Origin: Neobacillus cucumis
Lineage (GTDB): Bacteria; Bacillota; Bacilli; Bacillales; Cytobacillaceae
Reading direction: 5' to 3'
NCBI RefSeq assembly: GCF_016908975.1
Contig: NZ_JAFBEX010000011.1
Coordinates: 1 to 64,000, forward strand
DNA: 64,000 nucleotides
In this document: positions 1 to 11,612 of the stretch, one piece after another
Numbering within the stretch: the stretch's first letter is position 1
How the letters are laid out: the number at the start of each line of letters is the position of its first letter
Program-made: the position numbers and the translations under genes
Notes under the pieces: generated by a model
Seen by the model: the letters and a program-made list of their open reading frames with translations, nothing else
The model's database searches: none
Told to the model about the DNA's origin: nothing

Positions 1-97
1 ACCAACAGGAGCAAGCTCCTATTGATTCGCTCGACTTGCATGTATTAGGCACGCCGCCAGCGTTCGTCCTGAGCCAGGATCAAACTCTCCAAGAAGA
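1..97 (-). rRNA. rrs: 16S ribosomal RNA, 5' end only
   Basis: Read on the minus strand this is the universal 5' end of bacterial 16S rRNA: the 27F primer site (revcomp of positions 71-90), then the ACGAACGCTGGCGGCGTGCC block and the first variable region. The gene runs off the left edge. The mature 5' end is placed near 97 by analogy with Bacillus. It is the first rRNA operon downstream of gyrA, matching rrnO of B. subtilis. Confidence 0.95.
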
Positions 98-244
98 TTG
101 ATTAGCTCATTTGTTACGTTGGCTTCATTTCATAAGAAATGAATATTATTGTTTGTTGATGTTTTTGTTTGTTTAGTTTTCAAAGAACTATCCGTCACCC
201 AGAAGCGACTTTATTAATATACCACCGTTGTTTATTTGGGTCAA
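98..244 (-). promoter_or_regulatory. rRNA operon promoter and leader
   Basis: On the minus strand a -35 TTGACC (239-244) and -10 TATATT (216-221) are separated by 17 bases, a strong sigma-A rRNA promoter. Transcription should begin near 209. The leader contains CTTTGAAAACTAAACAAAC (about 167-185), typical of Bacillus rrn leaders, and reaches 16S near 97. Confidence 0.8.
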
Positions 245-360
245 CATATTTTTAATATTTTATTAAATTTTTTTTGGTTTAATTATCTAGATATAAAAAA
301 GAGAAGCAAAGTTTGCTAAAGGGTGAGGGTCGGCTCTTTATCGTTTGGGGGGCGGGTTAA

Positions 361-570
361 GCACTGGGTTTGATAAATAAGCGGAGAAATTTCTCTTAAT
401 TAGAAAATAGTATAGAAAATAACTTAAATAGACGGAGAGATTCCGGCTATTTACACGAAAAACGTAAAAATGGGTAATTTCGCCTTCCGTTAATCGGAAA
501 AACTCCGCTTATATACCCTGAACCGAGCTCTATTCTGCAATCTAACCGGAAAATGTCCGCTTATTTTCCA
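361..570. repeat. cluster of short palindromic motifs between rrn and gyrA
   Basis: This non-coding stretch carries four variants of one motif, roughly ATAAGCGGAgaaatTTCtC: near 376-395, 430-452, 494-516 and 546-565. Each has a CGGA arm facing a TCCG arm. Motifs of this kind recur as dispersed hairpins in Bacillus genomes. No ORF with coding character is seen. The 300-360 stretch before it shows nothing else recognisable. Confidence 0.45.
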
Positions 571-590
571 CCCTATGGCTTTACACCAAT

Positions 591-634
591 AAAAAATGAG
601 TGTCAATTTCCATATGAAATCGACACTCATTTTA
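591..634 (-). terminator. intrinsic terminator of gyrA
   Basis: A perfect 9-bp stem ATGAGTGTC (596-604) / GACACTCAT (622-630) is followed on the minus strand by a T-rich tract. It lies about 65 bases beyond the gyrA stop. A second hairpin (about 665-696) sits between it and the stop codon. Confidence 0.8.
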
Positions 635-697
635 ACTTACATTCCTAATGTTTGTGATAGGAAAAGGAAACCGTTAAAGGTTTGCTCCTTTTTTGTA

Positions 698-3229
698 TTA
701 CTCTTCGCCATCCGGTTGGTCATTATTTGGACCTTCATTAGTGATTTCCTCATTGTTATCCTCGGAATCACCTTCTAATGCTTCTTCTTGCTCATCTTCC
801 TTTTCTACCTTAGCGACCGTTGCAACAAACTCATTTTCGCTTTCTTTTAAACTAATCAGTTTAACACCTTGTGTATTTCTGCCCATCTGCGAAATCCCGG
901 CAACATCAATTCGAATGAGAACACCGCCAGTGGTAATCAACATCAAGTCTTCTTCACCTGTTACAGCTCTCATTGACACGAGATCACCATTTTTCTCAGT
1001 TACATGGCAGGTTTTTATCCCTTTACCGCCACGGCCTTGAAGACGATATTCTGATGACGGTGTACGTTTCCCATAACCATTTTTAGTTACGATTAGGACA
1101 TCATTATCTTCTTCAAGTACTTCCATTCCAACTACTTCATCATCTTGGTCAAGGGTAATTCCTTTTACTCCCGTTGCCGTACGTCCCATTGATCGAACAT
1201 CTGTCTCAGGGAAGTGGATGAGCATTCCTTTCTTTGTACCAATAATAATATGTTTGTTTCCATCAGTCAGACGGACAGAGATTAATTCATCTCCTTCACG
1301 TAGACTAAGAGCAATCAAACCATTATTTCTGATATTAGCAAAGGAAGACAATGGTGAACGCTTTGAGACCCCTTCTTTTGTCGTAAAGAACAAGTACCAA
1401 TCGTCAACAAATTCTTCTACTGGAATAATAGCGTTAATCCATTCACCTTTTTCAATACCAAGAAGGTTAATAATTGGGATACCTTTAGCTGTTCGGCTGA
1501 ACTCAGGTACCTCATAGCCTTTTGAACGATAGACTTTCCCTTTGTTGGTAAAGAAAAGAATCGTATCATGGGTAGAAGTAGTGATTAACTGTTCAACAAA
1601 ATCATCTTCATTTGTACCCATTCCTTGTATACCGCGTCCGCCTCGTCTTTGCGCACGATATGTGGACACCGGGAGACGTTTAATATAGCCATTATGGGTT
1701 AACGAAATAACAATATTTTCACGAGGTATAAGATCCTCATCCTCGATATTCTCAATCCCGCCCATAACAATTTCTGTCCGGCGTTTGTCATTAAAACGTT
1801 CTTTAATTTCTAGTAGCTCTTCACGGATAATATCAAGAATCTTCTCTTCGTCTGCTAAAATGGCTTTTAACTCAGCAATTAGCTTCATCAAGCTTTGGAA
1901 TTCTTCTTCAATCTTTTCTCTTTCCAATCCTGTTAAACGTTGCAGGCGCATATCCAAAATTGCCTGGGCTTGTTTTTCAGAAAGATTAAACTGGGTCATT
2001 AAACCTTCACGGGCAATATCGGTTGTGCGGGAGCTGCGAATTAGGGTAATCACGGCATCTAAATTATCTAATGCAATTCTTAACCCCTCTAAAATATGTG
2101 CACGTGCTTCAGCTTTGTTTAATTCAAACAATGTTCTGCGGCGAATGACTACTTTTTGATGATCTAGATAGTAGACTAAGCACTGTTTTAGGCTTAATAC
2201 CTTTGGCTGTCCACCTACAAGAGCCAAGGTGTTAATACCAAAGCTGGTTTGCAGTGCTGTTTGTTTATATAAATTATTTAAAAGGACATTGGCATTGGCA
2301 TCTTTTCGCACCTCAATGACAATCCGCATACCACGGCGGTCAGATTCATCTCTTAGGTCAGTGATGCCGTCTATCTTTTTATCGCGCGCTAATTCAGCAA
2401 TTTTTTCAATCAATTTTGCTTTATTTACTTGATATGGTAATTCATTAACAATGATAACTTCTTTACCATTGACTTTTTGTTCAATCTCAACTTTAGCTCG
2501 AATGGTAATGGAGCCTCGGCCAGTTTCATATGCTTTTCTGATTCCGCTCCGTCCAATAATGATTCCGCCTGTTGGAAAATCAGGTCCTGGGATAATTTCC
2601 ATTAATTCTTGGGTAGTGATCTCTGGGTCTCGGCTTACCGCTAAAACCCCATCAATGACTTCGCCCAGTTGGTGAGGCGGGATATTGGTCGCCATCCCTA
2701 CCGCAATCCCGGTTGTTCCATTAACCAAAAGGTTTGGGAAACGCGCCGGTAAAACAACTGGCTCTCTTTCCTCGCCATCATAGTTATCCTGATAATCAAT
2801 GGTATCTTTATTAATATCCCTTAATAACTCCATCGAAATTTTGGACATTCTTGATTCTGTGTAACGCATTGCTGCTGCGGCATCTCCGTCAACAGAACCG
2901 AAGTTTCCGTGACCATCCACAAGCATATAACGATAGTTGAAGTCCTGTGCCATCCTAACCATTGTCTCATAAACGGCAGAATCACCATGCGGGTGATACT
3001 TACCGATTACATCCCCTACGATACGGGCAGACTTTTTATATGGTTTGTCCGCATGGATGCCAAGGTCATGCATTGCGTATAAAATACGACGATGAACTGG
3101 TTTTAAGCCATCCCGAACATCTGGGAGGGCACGAGAAACAATAACACTCATTGCATAGTCAAGGAACGAAGATTTCATCTCCTGACTAATATTAATCTCT
3201 TGTACTTTAGAACTAGGTGTTTCAGCCAT
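698..3229 (-). CDS. gyrA: DNA gyrase subunit A
   Basis: GyrA is the breakage-reunion subunit of the A2B2 gyrase that introduces negative supercoils. The 843-residue protein carries the winged-helix domain with AAMRYTE and active-site Tyr123, the quinolone-determining region [10 protein letters not shown] with wild-type Ser84 and Glu88, and C-terminal beta-pinwheel repeats including a GyrA-box-like [10 protein letters not shown]. The tail is acidic ([17 protein letters not shown]). An AGGAGGT ribosome binding site sits 8 bases before the ATG. It follows gyrB by 90 bases and ends at the hairpin at 591-634; the two genes are probably co-transcribed. Confidence 0.98.
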   Translation of the reverse strand: MAETPSSKVQEINISQEMKSSFLDYAMSVIVSRALPDVRDGLKPVHRRILYAMHDLGIHADKPYKKSARIVGDVIGKYHPHGDSAVYETMVRMAQDFNYRYMLVDGHGNFGSVDGDAAAAMRYTESRMSKISMELLRDINKDTIDYQDNYDGEEREPVVLPARFPNLLVNGTTGIAVGMATNIPPHQLGEVIDGVLAVSRDPEITTQELMEIIPGPDFPTGGIIIGRSGIRKAYETGRGSITIRAKVEIEQKVNGKEVIIVNELPYQVNKAKLIEKIAELARDKKIDGITDLRDESDRRGMRIVIEVRKDANANVLLNNLYKQTALQTSFGINTLALVGGQPKVLSLKQCLVYYLDHQKVVIRRRTLFELNKAEARAHILEGLRIALDNLDAVITLIRSSRTTDIAREGLMTQFNLSEKQAQAILDMRLQRLTGLEREKIEEEFQSLMKLIAELKAILADEEKILDIIREELLEIKERFNDKRRTEIVMGGIENIEDEDLIPRENIVISLTHNGYIKRLPVSTYRAQRRGGRGIQGMGTNEDDFVEQLITTSTHDTILFFTNKGKVYRSKGYEVPEFSRTAKGIPIINLLGIEKGEWINAIIPVEEFVDDWYLFFTTKEGVSKRSPLSSFANIRNNGLIALSLREGDELISVRLTDGNKHIIIGTKKGMLIHFPETDVRSMGRTATGVKGITLDQDDEVVGMEVLEEDNDVLIVTKNGYGKRTPSSEYRLQGRGGKGIKTCHVTEKNGDLVSMRAVTGEEDLMLITTGGVLIRIDVAGISQMGRNTQGVKLISLKESENEFVATVAKVEKEDEQEEALEGDSEDNNEEITNEGPNNDQPDGEE

Positions 3230-3319
3230 AATTGGTACCTCCTATTGGATCACCCGAAAATCTAGGTAAAAAGAAAAAGGAGGATAGCGGTCAATCCTCT
3301 ACCCCTTATTCCATGCTAG

Positions 3320-5254
<1,935 letters not shown>

Positions 5255-5305
5255 TCACCTGCACCTTCTGACAAAAATATCTCTATATAACCTAAAAAAT
5301 TTATA

Positions 5306-5554
5306 TTAATATTCGTGTATAATCATTTGATTTGAACGTTTTTTTAAAGTTCCTGAAGCAATAGGGGATAAATAAACCTTTTCTTTTGTAATTATGATTG
5401 ATTTATAGGGGTTTTTAGACAAGTTAATGACTCGTTCGTTTTGTTGTTTCAAGAATTCTTCCACCAATGGTGAGTGGTTGGCACTTTCTTTATCTAATAT
5501 AGAAATAATATCTTTTGCCCTAATATTTAAATCTTCCCCGATGTGAATATACAT
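5306..5554 (-). CDS. remB: extracellular matrix regulator RemB (DUF370)
   Basis: This 82-residue protein matches the YaaB/RemB family: it starts MYIHIGED, then has SPLVEEFLKQQ and the closing SGTLKKRSNQM block. In B. subtilis RemB works beside RemA, a DNA-binding activator of biofilm matrix operons; the biochemical role of RemB itself is less clear. A longer ORF starts at 5566, but the family starts at MYIH, so 5554 is chosen. It lies 12 bases after recF and 57 before gyrB, so it is probably part of the recF-gyrB transcript. Confidence 0.88.
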   Translation of the reverse strand: MYIHIGEDLNIRAKDIISILDKESANHSPLVEEFLKQQNERVINLSKNPYKSIIITKEKVYLSPIASGTLKKRSNQMIIHEY

Positions 5555-5566
5555 AACCCACCTCAA

Positions 5567-6682
5567 TTAACCTTCTTTAATCGCGCCTGCCTGCACAATA
5601 TAGGTTGATGCATCTTTTAATGTTTGATGATCGATTCCTTCTACACTTGTCGTGGTTACAAATGTCTGCACTCTCCCTTGAATGGTATTGAGTAAATGGG
5701 ATTGCCTATAATCATCTAATTCGGATAAAACATCATCAAGTAAAAGAATTGGGTATTCACCAATTTCATTATAAATTAATTCTATCTCGGCAAGTTTAAC
5801 CGAAAGAGCCGTGGTTCGCTGCTGTCCTTGAGAACCAAAGGTTTGGACGTCTCTACCATTAACGGAAAACAATAAGTCGTCACGATGGGGACCGAACAAG
5901 GTGGTACCCCGTTCTATTTCCCTTGCTCTCACCTTAGCAAATTTCTCCTGAAAGCTATCTATCATTTTCGACAAATCTTGTTCTTCTAATACCTCTACTG
6001 AAGGTTTATACATAATTTCAAGTGTTTCCAAGCCTCGTGATATTCCTTGATGAATGGGTTTAGCCCAATTTTCGAGTAATCGCAAGAACTCAAATCTCTT
6101 CTTCACTACTTTCACAGCCATGTCGATAAATTGCTCGGTTAGAACTTCAAGCATGGTGGGATCGTTTTGTTTTTTGATTTGCATCATTTTCAAATAATGA
6201 TTGCGTTGTTGAAGTATTTTTTGATACTGACTCATATCATGTAAATAAATTGGCGAAACCTGACCAATTTCCATATCAATAAACCGTCTTCTCACCTGAG
6301 GACTGCCTTTGACAATATTCAAATCCTCCGGTGCAAACATAACAACGTTCATATTACCAACATATTGACTTAGCTTCTGCTGTTCAATATGGTTGCTCTT
6401 TGCCTTTTTACCCTTTTTTGAAATGACTAGCTCAAGGGGCAGTGAGCTGTGTTGTTTTTGAACCCTACCTTCTATTTTAGCATACTCCTGGTCCCAGCGA
6501 ATAAGTTCTTTATCATTAGATGTCCGGTGGGACTTAGCCATAGCTAAAACATAAATGGATTCCATGACATTTGTTTTTCCTTGGGCATTTTCGCCTAGAA
6601 TAACATTTACTTTATTTTCAAACTCAACGAATAACTCGTCATAGTTACGGTAATTTTTAAGAGCTAATTTTTCAATATACAT
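5567..6682 (-). CDS. recF: DNA replication and repair protein RecF
   Basis: RecF is an SMC-like ATPase that helps load RecA at single-strand gaps. The 371-residue protein starts [14 protein letters not shown], has Walker [10 protein letters not shown] near residue 31, the ABC signature region [12 protein letters not shown] near 262, and Walker [13 protein letters not shown] near 316. Length is standard (B. subtilis 370). The gene lies 18 bases after yaaA and ahead of remB. Confidence 0.97.
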   Translation of the reverse strand: MYIEKLALKNYRNYDELFVEFENKVNVILGENAQGKTNVMESIYVLAMAKSHRTSNDKELIRWDQEYAKIEGRVQKQHSSLPLELVISKKGKKAKSNHIEQQKLSQYVGNMNVVMFAPEDLNIVKGSPQVRRRFIDMEIGQVSPIYLHDMSQYQKILQQRNHYLKMMQIKKQNDPTMLEVLTEQFIDMAVKVVKKRFEFLRLLENWAKPIHQGISRGLETLEIMYKPSVEVLEEQDLSKMIDSFQEKFAKVRAREIERGTTLFGPHRDDLLFSVNGRDVQTFGSQGQQRTTALSVKLAEIELIYNEIGEYPILLLDDVLSELDDYRQSHLLNTIQGRVQTFVTTTSVEGIDHQTLKDASTYIVQAGAIKEG

Positions 6683-6700
6683 GGTAACAACATCCTTTAG

Positions 6701-6916
6701 CTATTCGCTAATCACAAATTCGCCAAAGCCGGGTATTCGGATTTTGTCACCCACGCGCAATTTTCTCCCACGTCTTTGGTCTTGCTCTCCATTGATAAAA
6801 ATCTCATGCTCACTTAAAAACCATTTCGCCATACCGCCTGTTTGAATCACATCGGCAAGCTTTAAAAATTGCCCTAATGTAATATACTCGGTATCCAATT
6901 TAATCTTTTCAGGCAT
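6701..6916 (-). CDS. yaaA: S4-domain RNA-binding protein YaaA
   Basis: This 71-residue protein is almost entirely one S4 domain: TLGQFLKLADVIQTGGMAKW, then FINGEQDQRRGRKLRVGDKI. The YaaA (RlbA) family sits between dnaN and recF in nearly all Bacillus genomes, and an assembly role for the 50S subunit has been suggested. A GAGGAT ribosome binding site precedes the ATG. About 260 bases separate it from dnaN, filled by a dispersed repeat. Confidence 0.93.
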   Translation of the reverse strand: MPEKIKLDTEYITLGQFLKLADVIQTGGMAKWFLSEHEIFINGEQDQRRGRKLRVGDKIRIPGFGEFVISE

Positions 6917-7011
6917 TTTTTCATCCTCATTTCTAAAAATGGTCCCAATACTTTATTTTACTAAAAAAATTTGCTGGACACAAAGGAAACTCGAAAAAAA
7001 GCAAAAACATT

Positions 7012-7121
7012 AAGAAAAGCGTAAGCGCCTTGGTCAGCCCCGACAAGCATAAGACGCTCTTTGCCTTCATTTTTGGAGTGGCTGTAGACCATCGAGGGGC
7101 TAGGCGCTGGAGCTAGACATC
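7012..7121. repeat. dispersed repeat, family A
   Basis: A GC-rich element that begins AGAAAAGCGTAAGCGCCTTG and ends GGCGCTGGAGCTAGACATC, so its ends can pair (AAGCGCC/GGCGCT). A close, inverted copy lies at 43190-43315, sharing the CCCCGACAAGCATAAGACGC and GGCTGTAGACCATCGAGGGG blocks. It occupies the yaaA-dnaN gap and has no coding potential. Confidence 0.8.
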
Positions 7122-7174
7122 ATAAAGAAAAGCCACCAGAAATTTGGTGGCATATAGGAATTTAACTGTGTGAT

Positions 7175-8311
7175 CTAATATGTCCTTACTGGCAGAATAA
7201 GCTGCAAAATGGTTTCATCATGATGCGGACGGATGACGAATGGGCGCATCGCACCGGTAAAACTCACTTGAATATCTGTTCCCTCTAATGCTTTGAGCGC
7301 ATCCATCATATACTTGGCACTAAAGGAGATTTTTAACTCTTCTCCTTCAATAGACTGGCTTTGGATTTCCTCGACTACCTTTCCAATCTCCGGAGTATTG
7401 GATGATATTTCAATGGTTCCACCCTCGATAGTGGACAATTTAACGACATTGTTTCTTCCTTCACGTGCTAATAGTGATGCACGATCAATTGCATGGAGGA
7501 ATTCTTTTGTATTCACCGTTACATCTGTTTTACTCTCGTTTGGAATTAATCTAGACGTATCAGGGTAGTTACCTTCTAATAATCTGGAGAAGAACAATAA
7601 ATGTTTGGCTTTAAAAAGAATTTGATTCTCCGTAATGACAATTGCCACTAATTCGTTAGAATCATCAATGATTTTATTTAATTCATTTAAGCTCTTACCA
7701 GGAATAACCACATTATAAGTTTCTTGGTTTTCCGTTTCAATTTGTGCTTTTCTTAAGGCCAGACGATGGCTATCTGTTGCAATACAGGTTAATTCACCAT
7801 TTTCGATCTTCCAGTTTACACCTGTCAAGATGGGGCGTGTTTCTGAGGTGGACACTGCAAAATGAGTTTGACGAATCATCGCTTTTAAAAGATCTGTTGC
7901 TATATGGAATTTATTATTTTCTTCAATTTGCGGAAGATGTGGATATTCTTCTGCATCAAGACCGTTTAAGTTGAATTCTGATTTTCCAGAGCGAATGACC
8001 GTTTGTAATGAACCAAGAACCTCAATTTCAACTGTATCGGTAGGAAGCTTTTTAACAATTTCACTAAAGAATTTTGCTTGGAGGACAATTGCACCAGGTT
8101 GTTTGATTTCGACAATTTCATCTCCAGCTTCTTCTTTAGGAATAAAAGATTCAATGGATATATCTGAATCACTTCCGGTTAAGGTAACTCCCTCAGTTGT
8201 TGCCACTATTTTGATTCCCGTTAAGATAGGTATAGTCGTTCTGGATGTGACAGCTTTCATTACATCTTGAACACTTTGAACTAATCGGTCCCGCTGGATG
8301 ATAAATTTCAT
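7175..8311 (-). CDS. dnaN: DNA polymerase III sliding clamp (beta subunit)
   Basis: DnaN forms the ring that tethers replicative polymerase to DNA and docks many repair factors. The 378-residue protein has the three-fold clamp layout, with MKFIIQRDRLVQSVQDVMKAV at the start and the conserved C-terminal stretch ending QLILPVRTY. An ideal GGAGG precedes the ATG. It is separated from dnaA by the 197-base oriC unwinding region, as in B. subtilis. Confidence 0.98.
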   Translation of the reverse strand: MKFIIQRDRLVQSVQDVMKAVTSRTTIPILTGIKIVATTEGVTLTGSDSDISIESFIPKEEAGDEIVEIKQPGAIVLQAKFFSEIVKKLPTDTVEIEVLGSLQTVIRSGKSEFNLNGLDAEEYPHLPQIEENNKFHIATDLLKAMIRQTHFAVSTSETRPILTGVNWKIENGELTCIATDSHRLALRKAQIETENQETYNVVIPGKSLNELNKIIDDSNELVAIVITENQILFKAKHLLFFSRLLEGNYPDTSRLIPNESKTDVTVNTKEFLHAIDRASLLAREGRNNVVKLSTIEGGTIEISSNTPEIGKVVEEIQSQSIEGEELKISFSAKYMMDALKALEGTDIQVSFTGAMRPFVIRPHHDETILQLILPVRTY

Positions 8312-8339
8312 CGCACTAAATCCTCCGTTTTATGCATAT

Positions 8340-8500
8340 TTTTATGGCTGTTACATATAATAATATTTTTTAAAAAAATAGTAGAAGTACTAGTAGGGCT
8401 TGTTAGTATGTGGATAACTCGTATTTTTAATAGAAACACAGCCTATCCACATGTGGACAGACTGTGTATAGCTTCTAAGAAGTTATTCACATTTTAAACA
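8340..8500. other. oriC: oriC right half: DnaA boxes, DnaA-trio and unwinding region
   Basis: In the dnaA-to-dnaN direction (minus strand) the order is DnaA boxes (TTATTCACA 8483-8491, a box-like CTATCCACA 8443-8451 on the plus strand, TTATCCACA 8409-8417), a short GC stretch, a trinucleotide series CTACTAGTACTTCTACTA (about 8381-8398), then a run of A/T to about 8345. This is the B. subtilis pattern of DnaA-trios next to the DNA unwinding element where the helicase is loaded. Confidence 0.88.
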
Positions 8501-8508
8501 AAAAAAAT

Positions 8509-9855
8509 TTATATTTTTAGAAGTTCGTGCAGTTCCTTCATTTGTTTTTGCAGGGTTGAATCTGTTTGAAGAAGCTTTGAGATTTTTTCATGTGCATGAA
8601 TAACGGTAGTATGGTCTCTGCCGCCGAATTCCTCTCCTATTTTCGGCAAAGAATAATCGGTTAATTCACGAGATAAGTACATCGCAATTTGCCGAGGAAA
8701 AGCAACAGACTTTGTCCGTTTTTTTGCTTTAAAATCTTCTAATTTAATACTAAAATGCTCCCCAACTATCTTTTGAATCTCATGGATCGTAATTACTTTA
8801 GGCTTCGAACTTGGGATAATATCCTTTAATGCCTCTGCTGCAAGATCAGCATTTATATCTTTATTAATTAAAGAAGAATAAGCCACCACTCGGATAAGCG
8901 CTCCTTCGAGCTCACGAATATTGGAATCAATTTGATTGGCAATATAAAGCATGACTTCATTAGGAATATCTAAACCTTCTGCCTTCGCTTTTTTACGGAG
9001 AATCGCAATCCTGGTCTCCAAGTCAGGCGGAGTAATATCGGTAATCAGCCCCCACTCAAACCGTGAACGAAGCCGGTCCTCAAGTGTTGGAATTTCTCTT
9101 GGCGGGCGATCACTTGAGATAATAATTTGCTTACTTTCCTCATGAAGAGCATTAAAAGTATGGAAAAATTCTTCCTGGGTTGATTCTTTTCCTGCTAAAA
9201 ACTGAATATCATCAATAAGTAAGATATCGACATTTCGATATTTATTGCGAAAACTTTCAGCCTTATTGTCGCGGATTGAGTTTATGAACTCGTTCGTGAA
9301 CTTTTCAGATGATAGATAAACTACCTTTGCAGCAGGATTATGATCTAAAACATAATGACCAATGGCGTGCATTAAGTGCGTTTTTCCGAGTCCAACACCA
9401 CCATAGATAAATAAGGGATTATAAGCCTTAGCTGGTGCTTCTGCTACCGCAAGCGAAGCGGCGTGGGCAAAGCGGTTGCCTGAGCCAATAACAAACGTAT
9501 CAAATGTATACTTTTGGTTTAAGATGCCCTGGGGAAATTCAGCATGGTCATCTTCCTTTTTTACCTTTTTAGGCGGCAGCTGCACGTCATTGTCATCTTC
9601 ATTTTGATTTTGCGGAATGATGAACTTAACAGATAGCTCTTCACCGGTTATTTCATAAAGAATACCCGCGATTAGCTGAGAGTAGCGTTCTTCAAGCCAG
9701 TCCCGTGCAAACTCATTTGGAGCTGTAATAACCAGCAGATTACCTTGAAGGGAATGGGCCTTTGTCGATTTAAGCCAGGTATCAAAGCTAGGTTTACTTA
9801 TCTTTTTCTCGATATTACCCAGCGCTGCATTCCAAAGATCCGCAATATTTTCCAA
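8509..9855 (-). CDS. dnaA: chromosomal replication initiator DnaA
   Basis: DnaA binds oriC boxes and melts the origin; it is also a transcription factor. The 448-residue protein has domain I ([11 protein letters not shown]), a variable acidic linker, the AAA+ domain with GGVGLGKTH and [11 protein letters not shown], and the domain IV helix-turn-helix signature [15 protein letters not shown]. The ORF is open to 9906, but homology begins at TTG 9855, which has AAGGAGGG eight bases upstream; TTG is therefore the likely start. DnaA boxes on both sides suggest autoregulation. Confidence 0.97.
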   Translation of the reverse strand: MENIADLWNAALGNIEKKISKPSFDTWLKSTKAHSLQGNLLVITAPNEFARDWLEERYSQLIAGILYEITGEELSVKFIIPQNQNEDDNDVQLPPKKVKKEDDHAEFPQGILNQKYTFDTFVIGSGNRFAHAASLAVAEAPAKAYNPLFIYGGVGLGKTHLMHAIGHYVLDHNPAAKVVYLSSEKFTNEFINSIRDNKAESFRNKYRNVDILLIDDIQFLAGKESTQEEFFHTFNALHEESKQIIISSDRPPREIPTLEDRLRSRFEWGLITDITPPDLETRIAILRKKAKAEGLDIPNEVMLYIANQIDSNIRELEGALIRVVAYSSLINKDINADLAAEALKDIIPSSKPKVITIHEIQKIVGEHFSIKLEDFKAKKRTKSVAFPRQIAMYLSRELTDYSLPKIGEEFGGRDHTTVIHAHEKISKLLQTDSTLQKQMKELHELLKI

Positions 9856-10027
9856 CAAATATCCCTCCTTTTTAGTTTTAATTAAACTATTTATCTTAAC
9901 TGACACTCACTAATTACTGTCTAACTCCGCACTCATTCTCATAGATGTTCGATGAAAAATGAAATTGTACCGGCAGTACAACCTATTAATTTATAAATAT
10001 ACAAAACAGTGATTGTGGAAAAATATA

Positions 10028-10057
10028 TAATAAGGAAGTAAAGTGGAGTTTCGACAA
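10028..10057 (-). promoter_or_regulatory. candidate dnaA promoter
   Basis: On the minus strand TTGTCG (10052-10057) and TTATTA (10028-10033) are spaced by 18 bases, about 170 bases ahead of the dnaA start and just downstream of the DnaA boxes. The match is moderate and no other candidate is clearly better. Confidence 0.4.
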
Positions 10058-10101
10058 TATCCACCGCTTGTGGACAAGTTTTTACAGAATGCTAGGATAA
10101 A

Positions 10102-10331
10102 CTATCCACATGTTATCCACAATTTGTGGATAACGTTAATTTATGATGAAGTTATTCAGAGTGAAAACACAAATATAATAACAAATAATTGCAAGAGGTG
10201 CAATGCTTTTTCGTGATTTATCCACAAGTGTAACATTATGTGCATAAAAATTGTCCACAAGCCAATAGTTTGTGTAAAAGCTGTCAATATCGTGTGTGGA
10301 TAATAAAAAATATGTCGAAAAATTATCCACA
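10102..10331. other. oriC: oriC left half: DnaA box cluster upstream of dnaA
   Basis: Perfect TTATCCACA boxes lie at 10113-10121, 10218-10226 and 10323-10331 (plus), and TGTGGATAA at 10125-10133 and 10295-10303 (minus), with a one-mismatch box at 10102-10110. This corresponds to the incAB part of the bipartite Bacillus origin between rpmH and dnaA. Confidence 0.92.
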
Positions 10332-10335
10332 ACCC

Positions 10336-10508
10336 AGAAAAGCGGAGGTACCCGGTTAGCGGCGTATGGCCAGGGGCCCGCTTTGACTGAGATAAAGGAA
10401 ACACAGAGAGCGTCAGCTTTTCCGTGTTGACTTATCGTAGGGAGAAGTGGGATGGCTATTAGCCGCTGGGTACCGGAGCTAGCCAACCCAGAAAAGCGGA
10501 GGCGACCG
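10336..10508. repeat. dispersed repeat, family B, next to oriC
   Basis: Starts AGAAAAGCGGAGGTACCC and ends CCGGAGCTAGCC near 10484, followed by a second copy of the AACCCAGAAAAGCGGAGG start (10485-10502), so a partial second element is joined on. The inner blocks TTAGCGGCGTATGG, GACTGAGATAAAGGAAACAC and TGTTGACTTATCGTAG recur inverted at 25761-25911. The remaining 10509-10650 shows only the AT-rich rpmH upstream region. Confidence 0.75.
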
Positions 10509-10652
10509 TTAATTAGACGACACCAAAAGCGAAAGATCCTGAACCTATGTTAGAAAATTTTTTAGTAGTATGTGCAAGAATTAAAAGTCCTATTAGTGAA
10601 AGATTGCTTAACCGAAAAATATTGGAAATAGGGAATAATCTGTAGAGAGTTG

Positions 10653-10682
10653 TTGACAATTGCAAGTAGAGGTCTTTATAAT
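10653..10682 (+). promoter_or_regulatory. rpmH promoter
   Basis: Consensus TTGACA (10653-10658) and TATAAT (10677-10682) with an 18-base spacer, about 58 bases before the rpmH start. It should drive rpmH and perhaps rnpA. Confidence 0.85.
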
Positions 10683-10739
10683 AAGTAGGACTGTCAATTA
10701 AGTTTAAATTGAGAGCTATTCCTCAGGGAGGTGTCATAT

Positions 10740-10874
10740 ATGAAAAGAACATATCAACCAAATAAACGTAAACACAGTAAAGTTCACGGATTCCGCAGTC
10801 GCATGAGCTCAGCAAATGGCCGTAAGGTTCTTGCTCGCCGTCGTCAAAAAGGAAGAAAAGTATTATCAGCTTAG
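10740..10874 (+). CDS. rpmH: 50S ribosomal protein L34
   Basis: L34 is a small basic protein of the large ribosomal subunit. The 44 codons read [20 protein letters not shown] and end GRKVLSA, the full family length. GGGAGGTG precedes the ATG. It is the first gene rightward of oriC and is followed at once by a strong hairpin terminator, so rnpA may depend on read-through or its own promoter. Confidence 0.98.
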   Translation: MKRTYQPNKRKHSKVHGFRSRMSSANGRKVLARRRQKGRKVLSA

Positions 10875-10903
10875 ACCACTGAAACGTCTCAGTGGTCTTT
10901 TTT
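10874..10903 (+). terminator. rpmH terminator
   Basis: Perfect stem GACCACTGA / TCAGTGGTC with a 6-base loop, followed by six T. It starts within the rpmH stop codon. Confidence 0.85.
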
Positions 10904-10926
10904 CTCATTATACTGGAAGCGCTATT

Positions 10927-11050
10927 AGAAAAGCGGAAGCGCCTTGCCCAGGGGCGCAAGGCTACAGACGAGCAGGCGAGAAGGCTGCACTTTGGCCTTC
11001 TTGACGGATTGGCTTAGACCTAAGAGCCCCTAGGTGCTGTACTAGACAAT
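10927..11050. repeat. dispersed repeat, family A (diverged)
   Basis: Starts AGAAAAGCGGAAGCGCCTTG and ends TAGGTGCTGTACTAGACAATTC, the family A ends in altered form, with an inner hairpin GAGAAGGC...GCCTTCTTG. It fills the rpmH-rnpA gap. Confidence 0.65.
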
Positions 11051-11086
11051 TCTTAAAGAATAAACAAAGATAAAGGAGTTTTTTTT

Positions 11087-11431
11087 ATGAAAAAAGAATT
11101 CCGAATAAAGAAAAATAACGATTTTCAAGCTGCCTTTAAGAAGGGCCGATCGTTTGCGAACCGGCAATTTGTGGTCTATTCATTAGAAAAAGGGGATCAA
11201 GATTTTTTTAGAATCGGCTTGTCTGTAAGCAAGAAGCTTGGCAATGCTGTTGCCAGAAACAGAATTAAACGGTATGTCCGCCAATCCATCTTTGAATTAC
11301 AGGACAACCTCACATCCGGAAATGATTATGTCATTATTGCCAGGAAGCCTGTCGCTGAAATGGACTTTTTTGAAGTAAAAAAGAGCCTTACGCATGTCTT
11401 AAAGGTTGGAAAAGTACTGAAAAAAAGCTAA
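11087..11431 (+). CDS. rnpA: ribonuclease P protein component
   Basis: RnpA is the protein cofactor of RNase P, which trims tRNA 5' leaders. The 114-residue protein starts [20 protein letters not shown] and has the RNR-type signature [14 protein letters not shown] near residue 62. AAAGGAG precedes the ATG. It lies between rpmH and spoIIIJ, its usual place. Confidence 0.96.
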   Translation: MKKEFRIKKNNDFQAAFKKGRSFANRQFVVYSLEKGDQDFFRIGLSVSKKLGNAVARNRIKRYVRQSIFELQDNLTSGNDYVIIARKPVAEMDFFEVKKSLTHVLKVGKVLKKS

Positions 11432-11612
11432 CTTTTAAAAAAATAGTTAAAATCAACCAGAATAATAAAGACATTCACTCAAAAAAAATGCTAAAATGTT
11501 AGCAAAGTGACATGAAACAAACTATTTAGAAAAATGATTATCCTGATACCTATAGAAAAGAAATAATTACATATCAAATAGATTCACATATATAGTAGGG
11601 AGGAATTATTGG

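Noticed and set aside
10136..10486. Minus-strand ORF across oriC
   Set aside because: It reads through DnaA boxes and a dispersed repeat, with no homology or ribosome binding site.
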